A program made the position numbers and the translations under genes. From Combretum micranthum (Eukaryota > Streptophyta > Magnoliopsida > Myrtales > Combretaceae), in the NCBI GenBank assembly GCA_024138025.1, contig JAMXBD010000641.1, positions 682,001 to 746,000 on the forward strand: a stretch of DNA of 64,000 nt, written 5' to 3'. Under the pieces are notes generated by a model that did no database searches, was not told the origin of the DNA, and was given only the letters and a program-made list of their open reading frames with translations. Every line of letters starts with the position of its first letter. The first letter of the stretch is position 1. This document shows, piece by piece, positions 12,296 through 24,480 of the stretch.

Positions 12296-14433
12296 TGTAA
12301 CGCCCTAAACTAAGGCGAATACAACCCGCCACGTGTCATTCTCTTAAAAAGACACGCAAAGGCTCTAAAACTAAAACCACAATTAAAAACACATAAAATA
12401 TAATCTCCATAACTCTCTCTAAGGGTACAACAGAAAGTTCAAAGCCTATAAAACTTGTAAATAACAATCTTTTCAAACATCCTATTGATCAAAACTCAGT
12501 TGGCATAACCAAAGCCAACAAATCAAAAAATTCTTTCTAACTCCATAAATTCATAAAAGCCTTAGAAAAACTATTAAAGATCTCAAAACATAAAGAATCC
12601 AGAATCCTCTAAAACAAAATATAAATTTTAACATTATTCCGAAACCTACAAAAGATCTAAAGGCTCTTTTCTCCAAATCATATCCTCATCTATTCTTCAG
12701 CAGGGTAGTCTGGACCACTATCACCATCCCCATGATCAAAATACAGATCATAACCAGAAAGATCATAAATCATGTCCTCATCACTTGTACCTGAAAAAGA
12801 AAGGAATGAGCAAACACGCCTAGTACGCCAATCCACAAAACATATGTATATGCACACACAACGAGTATATATATAATGCAAATTAATCTAATGCAATTAG
12901 TAAGTTATTATCTTTATTAAGCTAGTAAAATAACATAGTTCATAACTATGAATCCCTAGTCCTAAACTTGGAGTAACTCAGACCCTTGTAAAAATCAACC
13001 AACTTTTGGAAAATAAGTAATTATATACATATATCGGTGAATGGGTACTCCCCGAACACCCGCGGTCATATTGCCAAATCACCTAAATCTACCAGAATCA
13101 TCTCAATGCACAAGTCCACTAGGGACAACCTCACACAAAGATCATCAGGGTGCCACACCAATATCACTGTCTGCTAGGTCTTTACTGGTCATAGCCAACC
13201 ACAACCAGAAAATCAATTTAATTAAGCCAAATAGATTTAGATTAATTATTTTTTGTTCCTATTACCAAGCAAACAAAATACTAAACCTATACACAAAAAA
13301 CAACAAACAAGGAATGATCGTACCTTTTCCAGTTTCAGGAACGATCTCTCAAAAACCACAAATTCTCTAAGAATAACAAACCTCAATCCTCAAATCTCCT
13401 GATAATTTACATATGAACAAAATCATATTAAACGTCATGACTATAGAACAATTCCTATCATATCAAAGTCTCCTAAAAACCCTAGCTTTCAAAATTCTAT
13501 AACTGCAAATTCTTCCTTAATCAAACTCTACAGAATTCTCACAACAATAACTTTTACTTCACAGAACCTTAATAGAAATTCAACAATATCAAATAATTCA
13601 TCGTAAATTCAATTCTTGTATTGAATCTATGTTTTATAAGATAAGAATTCACCTTAGATTTCTTCTGATTCCAAATCTTAGGTTTCGTTAATTATAATCG
13701 AACAGAAACTCAAAAAAAGAAAACTTTCTCCAAAACCCTATGTCTAAAAAGAATAGACATATTTTGATCACTAATCATTATTTTCGTTTAATTCTATGTT
13801 TAAAAGACATAACTTACTTGATTCGAATCTTACTCCTTAATCAAATCTCCAACGAATGGATCCTAATTGAAAACTAGGGTTTATCCAAAGAATTCCTTCA
13901 AAAATCTAAGTAAAACCTTAAGCAAACAGATTGATATGTGAAGAACTTAGTAAATGAAGGCGAGATTGCTTACAGTTGATCAAAATCAGATCTCCCCTTG
14001 AACTTCTCTCTCAAGAACTCTCACAAGCCCTAGAAATCTCTCTTTGGACTAAGAGGAAGAAAGAACTTATGAGAAACATGAACCCTAAAATTCTATTTAT
14101 AAAAAGCATTTTGGATAGGAAAGCTGGCACTTACGCTGATGGCCTTTCCTCCAACGCCGACGGCTTTTGTACTTACATCGATGGCCTTTATGTCGGCTTT
14201 CACCAATTTTCACAAAAAGTCCGAGAGCTTTATGCCAATGGCTTTCACATATAAGCTGGCGGCCTTCAAGTCAAATCTGGTGGCTTTGACATCAGCCTGA
14301 GTCTTTTCATCAAATATTTCGCGTATAACTTTCCCAGGCTCAAATCCATCTATTCAAGTATAAAAATATCCATTTAAACAATATGAATTTAGCTTTTTAC
14401 CCTTCATTATAATTTATCTACTGATATATTACA
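12296..14433 (+). mobile_element. Solo LTR B (gypsy-type) inserted in the transposase
   Basis: It starts TGTAACGCCCTAAACTAAGG and ends GATATATTACA (TG...CA). The flanking 5-mers are GGTAA (12291-12295) and GGTGA (14434-14438), a target duplication with one mismatch. The transposase codons on both sides join in phase when one 5-mer is counted (AAT GGT / GAC ATG CCT), which independently supports the boundaries. Near 14110-14290 it contains spaced GCYGAYGGCYTT-like repeats. No internal retroviral genes. Confidence 0.85.
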
Positions 14434-16653
14434 GGTGACATGCCTCGGGAGCAAAACATCTTGCCTCAAGAGCAAATTGTCTTGCCTCATATCACTACAC
14501 CTCAAATTCCAAAAGTTCAAGAGAATAGAATTGCTCCAACGAACATGGAAAGTGGAGAAAGTCTAAATATTGGAGATGATTTAGAGAAAGAAATTGATGA
14601 AGCCTTCAATCACACTGATTTCGGTGATGATTTAATAAGAAAAGTGATTCAAAAGATGACTAAGAAATACCCTATGATGTGATACATCGGATGATGAAAA
14701 TGAGCTCCTAAAGATATTGGAAATTGTCAAATCAGATACTATAGTGACTAGTCCTCTAAAAGAACAAGCAACTAGTGAAATGTCATTCCAAGACCATATC
14801 CCATTTCTTAGTAACATAGAAGTTGGTGATGGTCATGTGTCATATGAAGAAGACTTCCTTCGTTCTGAAGATGTATGATTTGGTGATGAGTTAAAAGTAC
14901 GAATGCAGTCTAAAACAAAAGCAGACTTGGTATATATAGCGAAAATATGGCACATCAAGAATCACTATAATTTTATAATTACTGAATCAGATAAGAAAGT
15001 ATGGAATGTTGTATGTGAAGAGAATAATACATGCAATTGTAAATGGAGAATTCAAGCATGCCAAAAGCAATGGGATATTGACTTTGTTATTACTAAAGGT
15101 CCAAAAACGTGCACAAATAGAAAACTTAGAATGGACCATCCAGAGCTCGACTAGACCTTCATGAGCCAATCTTTTTAAGGTCAAGTAAGAAACGACCTAG
15201 GTGTGAAGATTAACACCCTTAGAGAGCAAATTGAGGAATCCTATGGGTATGCAAGGAAAATTTAGGGCGCAAAAAGAATAGCAACTGAGAATATGTATGG
15301 AAATTAGGATGAATCATATGGTGAATTGCCTAAATTACTAAGCACTATAAAGAGAACCAATCCAGGTACACATGTAGCTTACAAATACAAATTAACTGAC
15401 AAGGAAAAAGAAGCAATACTTATAAGATTATTCTGGGCATTTAGGCCATGCATATAGGCATTCAAACATTGTAGACTGGTCATCATTATTGATGGAACAT
15501 TTTTATACGTCAAGTATCGACATAGTTTGCTAATTGCATGTAATATGGATGGTTCGAATCATGTAACCCCCTTATCGTTTACGTTAGTTGATAAGGTACC
15601 GGTACTACATCGTCTTAGTTCTTGAAAAAACCGAAAAGATATCTTAAAGGATTACGTGATGATGGCCAGACACTATGTCTAATATCATACCAACACATGA
15701 GTATAATACAAATCTTGAAAGATAAAAATGTTGGATGGTAACCACCATTTGCAAAATGGAGGCTATGTCTAAGACATGTTGCCAGCAACTTCAACACTAA
15801 ATATAAAAATCATTATCTAAAGAAACCGGTGATAGTAGCAGGTTTGCAGACACAAGAAAGAAAGTTCATCTTCTATATGGAAGAGATAAGGAAAAGGAAT
15901 GCAAATGCTCCTAAATATTTTGAAAACATTTCCCACTGAGCAGTGGACACAGGCATATGATAGGGGATATAGACATGGTCAAAATGACCACAAATCTTAG
16001 TGAAAGTTATAATGCAGTTATAAGAGGTGCAAGATCTTTGCCAGAATCGACACTTGTTCTAGAAATCTTCTACAATTGTGTAGAATACTTTCAATAAATG
16101 CGAGACAAAGCACATAAAGCAATAAGAAAAGGTCAATCTCAGCCTAAATAGGTAATAAAGAAGATAGAAAAGCAGAGAGGAGTACCTACACAACGCAAAG
16201 TAATTATGTTTAATAGAATGTGTGGAATATTTGAGGTGCAACCAGGAGTATATATGATGAATCATGAGAGAAAAGGTGGCCACTATTATCAAGTGAATAT
16301 ATTAATGAACATGTGTAGTTGTAACAAATGGCAGACCTTCAAAATACCATGTTCACATGCCTTTGCAGCCATGGCTCATGTGAAAATAGATCCTATGCAT
16401 AAAATTGATAAATGGTTTCAATGGGAAAACCAACTCATTTGCTATAGGAGTACTTTCCAACCTCTGAGGCACATGGATAGATACGGAAGGAATGCCATTT
16501 ATTCATCCACAATATGATAAGACAAGAGAAAAAGGAAGACCAAGAATAGGGAGATATCACAATGAGATGGATCTAAAAGACAAATCAATAAAAAATTGTT
16601 GTACGAAATGTAGAAAGAAAAGACACAACATAAGAACATGTCCAAAGAAGTAG
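14434..16653 (+). pseudogene. MULE I transposase, main part (MuDR DBD, MULE core, SWIM)
   Basis: Three landmarks of a Mutator transposase occur in order. First is the N-terminal zinc-binding MuDR region near 14900-15150 (KVWNVVCEENNTCNCKW). Second is the MULE catalytic core near 15390-15600 (RLFWAFRPC, then VIIIDGTFLYVKYRHSLLIA and a LSFTLVDK block). Third is a SWIM zinc finger near 16300-16375 (CSCNKWQTFKIPCSHAFAAM), followed by a C-terminal zinc knuckle (CCTKCRKKRHNIRTCPKK) ending at TAG 16651-16653. Stops and frameshifts interrupt it, including TAG at 15305-15307 and 15455-15457, and frame breaks near 14680, 14870 and 15170. It is inactive. Confidence 0.85.
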
Positions 16654-16795
16654 AAAGGAATAAGGGTAAAAATAAATCTAGACTTTTTTATTGTTTCGCT
16701 TGAAAATATAAGTGTTCTAATATATAATATATCTAATATCTTAAACAATTCTAAAAAATCTCACATATTATTACTTTTATTTTAATTGTATGCAG

Positions 16796-19132
16796 ATGGA
16801 CCCTGAACCTATAGACAAATCACTATTGACACAGCAGGATTCACATAGATCAGAGTCTATATGGATGGGAGAGGTATGTAACTTCATTATATGATATATT
16901 AATATTAGTAATCTTGTTTGCTCAAATCTAATATAATTAATTTTTGCAAGAAATTAGTTTGATTTTGTGTCGTAGACGAGAGGCATCCTTGAAGAGCACT
17001 GATGACATGCGTGATGTGTATGATCCTAGGATAGATCCATACTTACAATAGGCTGGATTTGATGGAGTAGCATGTTTGCCATTTATTTAGATCGATTGGG
17101 CTCTGATTACAGCGTTAATTAAAAGATGGAGACCGAAGACCCATACATTCAATATGACACATGGGGAAGTTGGATTAATGCTACAGGATATACAGCTGTA
17201 GTTTGGCTTGCCTATAGACGATAAAGCAATCACAAGCTACACATCACATGTTTGGCTAGACTTATGTGAGCACTTATTGGGAGCTAAGTCAAATAATGAT
17301 AGTATAAGGAGACAATGATTGAAGATGACTTGGTTGAAAACACTTTTACTGACACTTCCACTATCAGGAGCTGATGCGATATTGATACAGAGACACACTA
17401 AAGCATATATGCTATTATTGATAGGTAATTATAACCATCTTGTTTCTATTTAAATAGTTTTAATTTGAAAGATTGATATACAAATGTTTCATCTTATATT
17501 CTATTTTTTATAGGTGGTGTACTATTTTTTGATACATCCGATCATTAGTTCATCTGATGTTCCTACCATTGCTAGAGGATTTCTAGATGATATGTAGCTA
17601 TAGCTGGGGATCTGCCTGCCTAGCATGGTTATATAGGCATTTGTGACGGGCAGCGCATCCAGAGAAATCAGATATAGGAGGTATAACTATTCTTCTATAG
17701 ATATGGGCATGAGATAAATTCCCACATGTAGCACCCATTAGGACTTAGACGTGCACTGCACCTCAGGGTCCATTAGCATGTAGATGGGATGATGTATTTG
17801 ACATCAAACAGACTCCCATGCATGTTTTACGCATATAAAGAGAGATGTTCGATCGACAGAAGCCTATAGAGGTACTATAAACTTGTAATTACTTTAATAT
17901 AATCCTTTTATATGGTATACTAGGATGTTTTTATCTTCTACAGCTTTGTTGAACACCATACACTCCTGAGATCATATAATCATTACCAGATGTATGTAGG
18001 GAAGGGAGCGGTTTATGGATGGCTCGTCTACCCATAATATGTTTTCATGTAGTGGAATATCATCTACCAGATAGGGTCACATGATAGTTCGGTGGGATCC
18101 AGCGAATACCATCGAACTTTGATATAGATCCATATAGCATACATAAGATAAATCTAAAAGGAAAGCCGGACAAGGATTGGACAAGGAAGCATATAATGTA
18201 TATAGCAAAGTGATAGGGTAGATGGCAGAGACTTGTTTAGATTGAGCATGATGACACCTTACCCAATATGGTCTCTATTGATCATTATGACTAGTATTAC
18301 ATAGTCACATGGAGATACATAGACCATTTAGGAGCACTTTTAGCTAGATTGTTAAGTATTTAATACTGAGTAACATGATAATTATTGAAATATAAATTGT
18401 TTTAATAATAATTGATATAGATTTATATAATTATGCGGTCAACCACATTTACTCGGATATACGAGTCTACCAACGTATAGCACATGCAAGACCTTGCTGC
18501 TCTAGGACAAGAAGATTAGATGGATATGGAGGTATCAGATTGATTGGTATGTAACAAGAGCATCATCATCATGAGGATCTCCCAGCTTAGGGATGGGATG
18601 GGGACGGGGACAGGATCACGCTTCGGATGTCCATGGACCATTAGATAGATCTCGTAGTCCTGTTCCAGATATTCATATAGATACTCCTATAGCTCCTAAG
18701 ACTAATGTAGCTCCTACAACTCTTGTATACCAGCTTAGAGAGCCAATACTGGATACACGTATGCATCATCCCATTGATCCTCTTGCAGTTGTTGTTTCAG
18801 TGCATAATGCACATGACTTGACTATTTTCGTTGATGCTCCATCTTTTGACTTGATGATATACTCCACACTAGATTCACTACCATCACAACCAACTATTGG
18901 TACTTCACTTGCTCTCATCAAAGCTCCTCGTCCAGTACCATCAAACATTGAAGAGAGTATTACACAGGTATCTATTAACAAAAAATTATATTTATTTAAT
19001 TAAATAGTAACAATTTATATGATTTATGAAATACTAATCAAAACTAATAATATTTTTTAGGAGAAACAAGAAAAAAGACCAAGAAATACAAGTAAAGACG
19101 TGATATACACAAGAAAGAGAAGAAAGAACTAG
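16796..19132 (+). pseudogene. Plant mobile domain (PMD) frame carried by MULE I
   Basis: It starts MDPEPIDKSLLTQQDSHRSE (16796), with a likely intron donor at 16874 (GTATGT). The next exon reads DMRDVYDPRIDPYL and then WALITALIKRW, FNMTHGEVGLMLQDIQL and FGLPIDDKAITSY, the hallmark of the plant mobile domain (aminotransferase-like PMD; MAIN/MAIL1 family). The C-terminal exon (18593-18967 open) splices in phase from CAG|GTATCT at 18967/18968 to 19061, giving a basic tail ending ...YTRKRRKN stop at 19132. In-frame TAG codons at 17049, 17088 and 17199 and further breaks make it a pseudogene. PMD frames associated with MULE transposases are known in plants; the host MAIN-like function should not be assumed here. 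Confidence 0.8.
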
Positions 19133-19439
19133 ATTAGGAAAATAGATAGTGAAAGTGTAATTAAGACAAAAAATAGTTGAATTTTAGTAATTGAAAACAT
19201 TATAATAATGCATTTTTTGGATATGTTCCTAATTATATGTTATCTTCATTTTTTATATTTAAAGTAATTTCTTGATGAAACAAATGATATATTATTATTC
19301 TAATCTAGGTTGGGATTTGAAATTGAAACTTGTTGATGACTAACCATTAGATTGGATGGATTGAAGGAACGAAATAAACTAGCTGGATTGAATTGCTACA
19401 GGTATATTTTTACAAGTTTGTAAAATTTTTTGCGCTCAA

Positions 19440-19645
19440 TGATGAGGAAAGTGAGAAGGCAAATGCTACTACATGAATCACATCTTTAAAGGGCGATTCA
19501 TGTCAATACATGAGTTGCCTTCTAGAGATGCATTTCATGTGCGAGTTTTATCTCTCGTAAAACGCATTTAGAAGAGTGATTCTGCGTTGATAATCTTATA
19601 ATTAATTTGTTGTAGTTTGTATTTATGTAATTTTTTTTATCAATC
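19440..19645. repeat. MULE I right terminal/subterminal repeat
   Basis: On the reverse strand from 19645 it reads AAATTACATAAATACAAACT, then AAATTAATTAT, matching the left end of MULE I and the kinase-intron element at 52766. Inward modules GAATCAC...GCGATTC (19475-19500) and AAACGC...GTGATTC (19559-19583) are the same hairpin type as at 5.7-6.1 kb. It lies about 280 bases upstream of the probable SKIP4-like leader. Confidence 0.6.
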
Positions 19646-19837
19646 GATAAACATACAAGTTTCTTCCTTCGAGTCACTTATTTTATTTTGGATCTAATAG
19701 CAATTTCATATCAGCCAAAAAAAAAAAAAAAAGAAGAGCAATTTCATGAATTTTTTGTTTTTTTTTTTTTTTGAAAATATAGTTTTTCACCCTTTTAACT
19801 CCCAGTTCTCCTGCCTAAAAATATAGAAAATGTTTAA

Positions 19838-20030
19838 TATTTTATATTTCCCACATAAACGGCCTAAGCTTGATGGGCTACAAAGAGCGATAAGCCCAGC
19901 CCACCTCTGATCAGACGATCGCTCCATCTCTCCCTCTCTCTCTCTGTCTCGACTCTAAGCAAAATTCCTAATTACTTTCAGAGGAAAACAATCGGAGAGT
20001 GCAGTACTCAATTTCAATCGGTTCAAGTAC
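19838..20030 (+). promoter_or_regulatory. Probable promoter and 5' leader of the SKIP4-like gene
   Basis: A TATA-like block TTTATATTTCCC lies at 19841-19852, followed about 80 bases later by a CT-rich leader (19925-19953), common in plant 5' UTRs. A good donor CAA|GTACGT at 20026/20027 (or GTACTC at 20031) and acceptors TTTATAG at 21377 or TATCTTAG at 21388, just before the start codon at 21401, suggest a long 5'-UTR intron of about 1.35 kb. The transcription start is inferred, not visible. Confidence 0.5.
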
Positions 20031-21400
20031 GTACTCTTTCTTTCTAAACCTAATTATTTCTATTCTCCCTCTAGCTATGCTTGATTTGTGTCTCCATTTT
20101 GTGTAAAAAGACAGTTTGTTGCTTTAATTACATCCCCTGATCGATAATTTCTAGGACAAGACATCAAAATTTAGTATTCCGTACTGTTTTTTTGCTGACG
20201 AACACCCGCTTGTTAGATCAAGAAAAGTTATGAAATTTACTTGACATTTGTAGTAATATTACATGTAACATGATTTCTTTTTTAATTTTTTTTTCTTTTT
20301 TTTTTTGGGCTTCTGTTTGTACATGATTATGTTTATATTAGAACGAGAGAGATGAAGTTTGTTTGTTTGTTTTTCTTTTTTTTTTTTTTCATTGATTTAG
20401 TGGATGAAATGTAATAAAACATGATGTGATCTTTTTAGGTGTTAACAAAAATATGAGTCATGATTGATTTTAAGCAAAAGCTGTCCTATACAGCTGATCC
20501 CGTAACATTGGAATGAGATTCGAGTGTTGTTGTTTGTTGTTGAATGTGGATACCATGACTGCACATTTGGTTGATTTTATGGAATAAACTTCTTGTGTTA
20601 TCTACAGTTTCCTATTGTTTACATAAATTCTTAGTAACTGTGGGAGATAGTATGTCAATATTGGAAAAAGTATGCTGCGGAGGCCCAAAAATTTTTATCA
20701 CTAGACGTGCATTTTTCTCTGAGATTTTACTGAAGCATTTGCAGAATTAAGTTCTATGATATTGACTTGGGTTCAACTTAATCTATAAAAGTTCTTGCTC
20801 CTTCACTTGCATGTCGAAGCTTCTTGAAGAGAGAGGTGATGATGCATGGACACGCGTGCGTGTGCACACACACAAATTTATCGTTGGATCTGTGTCTTCT
20901 ATTTATGATGCTTGTAAGCCGATTTAGATTTTCGGATTTTTATTCATATCGGGTTTGTACTGGTAACTTATCGGTATCGGATTAGTATTGGTTCGGTTTA
21001 ATTAGTTTATTATTAAAACTGTCGATTTCTCATCGCTATCATATCTGTTCGATTTGAAAATGAAATCAATTCGACTATCTAAACAGGTAATGAAAATATA
21101 AAAGTTTGAGATGAGAAAGTAATTTTGGATATTAATCAGTGCTTATTGAATTATTAAGGTTTTAATTAGTTAATTATAAGATGGGGATGCAAATGCCAAA
21201 TTCTGATGGTAATACTTATGCTCTAAATCTCCGAATCCTTGGAGTATCTTCATGAAATATACAGAACTTTGATTTTGATTTATAGTTTCTGATGCAATGT
21301 ACTTCGGACGGGTCTTAGTTGCACTACTGTTAAGTGTCATGGCTACTTTAATTGATCATATATATCTTCATTTATAGGGTTATCTTAGCATGCAATCTGA

Positions 21401-22890
21401 ATGGAACATCGGCAAAGTGGGTCAGAAAGTACCAGTGAAATTGTACCAACTCAGTCTTCTTTGATTCCAGGACTTCCTGATGACATTGTCCTAAGTTGTT
21501 TGGCAAGAATTCCACGAAAGTATCACACAACTTTGAAATGTGTTTCAAGGGGATGGAGAGACTTAGTTTGCAGTGAAGAGTGGTATTCTTACCGTAGAAA
21601 GCATAATCTGGATGAGACATGGATATATGCTTTATGTAGAGACAGGGAGGGTCGTATAAATTTTTACGTCTTGGATCCCACATCATTGAGAAAGGGCTGG
21701 AAACTTATCCAGGGCATTCCTCATCAAATTATTAAGAGAAAAGGAATGGGCTTTGAAGTATTGGGGAAGAAAGTCTACTTTTTGGGAGGTTGTGGTTGGT
21801 TTCAAGATGCTACCAATGAGGTCTTCTCATATGATGCCTCTGCCAATCTGTGGAATGAAGCTGCTGCTCTGTCGCTTGCTAGGTGATCAATCTCTTTCAC
21901 CTTACTCAATTGTTGTATCTTATTCAACTGTATTTGTGGAATGATGTCTTCTCATAGTCTTGTATCTTATTCAATTGTCGTACTTTATTAGTTAAACAAT
22001 TTTTCTTTAAAAGCTCATAGCTGGCAAACAACAAGAACAAGGACCAAACTTGAGCCCTGTGGGCTTGGCTATATGGATCCTATTTTGCAATTTCACCCTA
22101 TCATGGACCATATGTTCAATAATGTCATAAATATTTTATATCTATTATTACGTCACTCAGTGTTTTTTTTTTTCCTCCTTTCCTCCCATCTCGTCTGTCC
22201 TTGTTTAATATCGATTGCCTCTCATAGCTGGCAAACCATGATATTTTTCCTTCAGGTTTATTAGATGTCAACAAGCTCTATTAATGTTTCAGGTGCTACT
22301 TTGCATGTGAAGTTTTGGATGGAAAGATTTATGCAATTGGTGGGTTAGGTTCAAATTCAAGCGATCCAAATTCATGGGACACCTTTGACCCTCACTTGAA
22401 CAGCTGGACGATTCACTCAGATCCCAACCTTGTACCCGAAATTGATGATTCTGTCGTTTTAGATGGGAAGATTTATATCCGTTGTGGCATTTCTTCCATT
22501 TCTTCAGATGTATATTCCATCGTGTATGATCCATCTAATGGCTTATGGCAACATGGGGATGCCAACATTGCATCTGGCTGGCGAGGTCCAGCAGTAGTCA
22601 TAGATGGGACCCTCTACGTGCTTGATCAGAGTTCTGGAACCAGGTTGATGATGTGGCAGAAAGAAACCAAGGAGTGGGTGTTAGTACGGAGGCTGTCAGA
22701 ACTACTCACCGGACCTCCATGTCGGCTTGTAGCTATTGGGAAGACACTCTATATTATAGGAAAGGGCCTTTGCACTGTGATATTTGATGTTGATAAGAAT
22801 AAGAATATGGGATCAATAATGGTTGGCTCATCTATATGTAAGCTAACCTCTGACTATGATGTAATCAGCTGTAAGCTTCTATCATTATAA
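21401..22890 (+). CDS. SKIP4: F-box/kelch-repeat protein, SKIP4-like
   Basis: Two exons, 21401-21882 and 22293-22890, joined by a GT-AG intron (AG|GTGATC ... TTTCAG|GTGC). The split codon AG|G gives arginine and the joined frame is 359 residues, about the length known for Arabidopsis SKIP4. The F-box lies at about residues 22-65 (GLPDDIVLSCLARIPRKYHT ... VSRGWRDLVCSEEWY). It is followed by a kelch-type repeat domain to the C terminus, with repeats such as YFLGGCGW, GKIYAIGGLGS and DGKIYIRCG. F-box/kelch proteins bind SKP1/ASK through the F-box and recruit substrates of SCF ubiquitin ligases through the kelch propeller; the substrate here is unknown. No stop or frameshift. The ATG at 21401 is the first in frame after the probable 5'-UTR splice acceptor. 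The symbol rests on remembered similarity, so orthology is likely but not proven. Confidence 0.88.
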
Positions 22891-22955
22891 GCTTCTCTTG
22901 GTTGCTGTATTCTTGTTTTCATATTGCTGCTAATACAAGATGTTTGTGCCAATGC

Positions 22956-22961
22956 AATAAA
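22956..22961 (+). terminator. Poly(A) signal candidate of the SKIP4-like gene
   Basis: AATAAA lies 66 bases after the stop codon, in a T/G-rich context (TTTGTGCC upstream, GTGTACATGTATG downstream) typical of plant 3' ends. Confidence 0.45.
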
Positions 22962-22989
22962 TAAGTGTACATGTATGTATTTTTTGTGT

Positions 22990-24094
22990 ATAAACTCAAA
23001 ATTTAATGTCCTATGTAAATTGTCAGGGCTTTTTGTTTATCCTTGTATGCGAATAATCGTTAGTGATGGCTGGTTAACATTATTTAAGTGAAACAGTATG
23101 CATGTGCTTCTGTTCCTCTAGGATCCTTATGGATGATTAGTTTAAGGTAAAGTTTTGAAGTCACAAGTAGAAGATAGGTGCTAAAATTTTAGAATCTGTG
23201 TTTTTTTTTTTTTTTTTAAACTTGTGCCTTGCAATGGAGCGTCCGTTACGTTTAGGTCATGGTTGAAAGCAGAAGTTTTGGTGGCAGTTTAGGAAGTAAA
23301 TGCACTTGTTCCTAAATTTTACAAGGATTAAATTACGTATCGGGGTTTATGGGTTTTTATGATCCTAGCCGTACATTTTTTAGACGTGAATTTGCATTTT
23401 TTTTCCTTTATTTTTATCCAAATGAACCACCAACCATTTAACTTCATATTCACTCTATTTATATGCAAATTTTAGTCACGTCTTTAATTAGTAGAGCTCA
23501 AATTTTCGAATATACCAAAAGGGTCGGACATGCAAGTTTAGTCAAAATCAAATCGAGATCGATCTAATTTAATCAAGGGTTGCTTATGAAAACATGACTT
23601 GTGTTTTGATCAATTTACAAACACATAACTTATGTTAATTCTTTTGATAAATAGATTCGAGTTTCATACAAAAGTATCAATATAATTTATTACTATTAGG
23701 GGGATATTTGTTAGTCTTATTGAACTATAAGAAATTGATTTAATAAATATATTGCTTAATAAAATAAAACAAAATAAAATATTAATTTTTTTTAAAAAAA
23801 TGAGAATATTAAAAAAAGTATACAATTAATTTTTATGATAAATAAAATATTGAAATGTGTCTTTCTAAAATTATTAAATAATTTTACTAATTTTGTGTTA
23901 AACTCGGATCATCTATTTGTTAAAAACATTAACAAAGGTTACATGTTTGCAAATCGACTAAAACACTAGTCATGTTTTGTAATTAATCCTTTATTTAAAC
24001 TATCCTTTGTTAAAAAAATTGGAATTATTAAAAAAAAAAAAAAAACTAAATAAGCTTTGAAAAAGATGATCTTTTGGACACAATTTTTTTAATG
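22990..24094. other. Intergenic region, no gene recognised
   Basis: AT-rich sequence with T runs (23200-23217) and A runs (about 24028-24046). No domain-bearing reading frame on either strand. It ends at the 9-bp target duplication of MULE II. Confidence 0.5.
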
Positions 24095-24103
24095 CACTAT
24101 TTT

Positions 24104-24480
24104 GGGGTTTTGTACAGAAATACAGTTTTATTATTATTATTTTTAACTTAAACCAAATATACATTACTTTTTAAACATATTCCACATATAATTTGCCATA
24201 AACCCATTCAGTGAGTGCAGTTGAAAATTCATACTAATGGTGTACACATCGTATGCGTTCGAGGGCAAAGTAATTTTTTTTTTTTTAAAATAAGTTCAAG
24301 CGCTTTTAGTGAATGCATCCTTAATTTTTTTTATTTTTTTAGGCAATCGGACACATTTAGTGAATGCATCCGATCTTATATTTAAAAAAAAACAATTGCC
24401 ACGGATGCATTTAGTGAATGCATCCATTTTTTTTTTAAATTTGTTTAGACACGTTCATTGAATGCGTCCGAAAATAGTAC
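24104..24480. repeat. MULE II left TIR with hairpin modules
   Basis: The outer part (24104-24280, ending near TTCGAGGGCAAAGTAATTTT) matches the right TIR in inverted orientation. The inner part holds four modules of the form GGAYRCATT - 5 bases - AATGYRTCC. One is degraded near 24300-24320, one at 24346-24374 has 10 of 12 stem pairs, one at 24403-24425 is a perfect 9-bp stem (GGATGCATT/AATGCATCC, loop TAGTG), and one lies at 24448-24468. Poly-T or poly-A spacers separate them. Confidence 0.75.

Larger units (their letters stand above)
5625..19645 (+). mobile_element. Mutator-like element 'MULE I' with PMD cargo, decayed
   Basis: Both ends carry related inverted terminal sequence: left AAATTACAAAATTAAAAGCA, and on the reverse strand from the right end AAATTACATAAATACAAACT. 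Each is followed inward by GCGATTC/GAATCGC hairpin modules. Between them lie an MuDR-type transposase (12045-16653) and a plant mobile domain frame (16796-19132). Two solo LTRs (6949-11622 and 12296-14433) are later insertions. Terminal boundaries are approximate because a homopolymer T run abuts the left end, and I could not establish the expected 9-11 bp target duplication. Coding parts carry many stops, so the element is not autonomous. Confidence 0.75.

Noticed and set aside
13041..13370. 109-codon open frame
   Set aside because: Inside solo LTR B, no domain and no splice or coding context.
18593..19003. Stand-alone 136-codon gene
   Set aside because: It is the C-terminal exon of the PMD frame; splice at 18967 to 19061 continues it.
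5625..19645. A 9-11 bp target duplication for MULE I
   Set aside because: The left end is a T homopolymer and the similar TGTTTATC words at the two flanks are inverted rather than direct; no duplication could be claimed.
21372..21686. Minus-strand 104-codon frame
   Set aside because: Antisense shadow of the first exon of the SKIP4-like gene.
22073..22264. 63-codon frame between the two SKIP4-like exons
   Set aside because: Lies in the intron; the exon phases on both sides require its removal.
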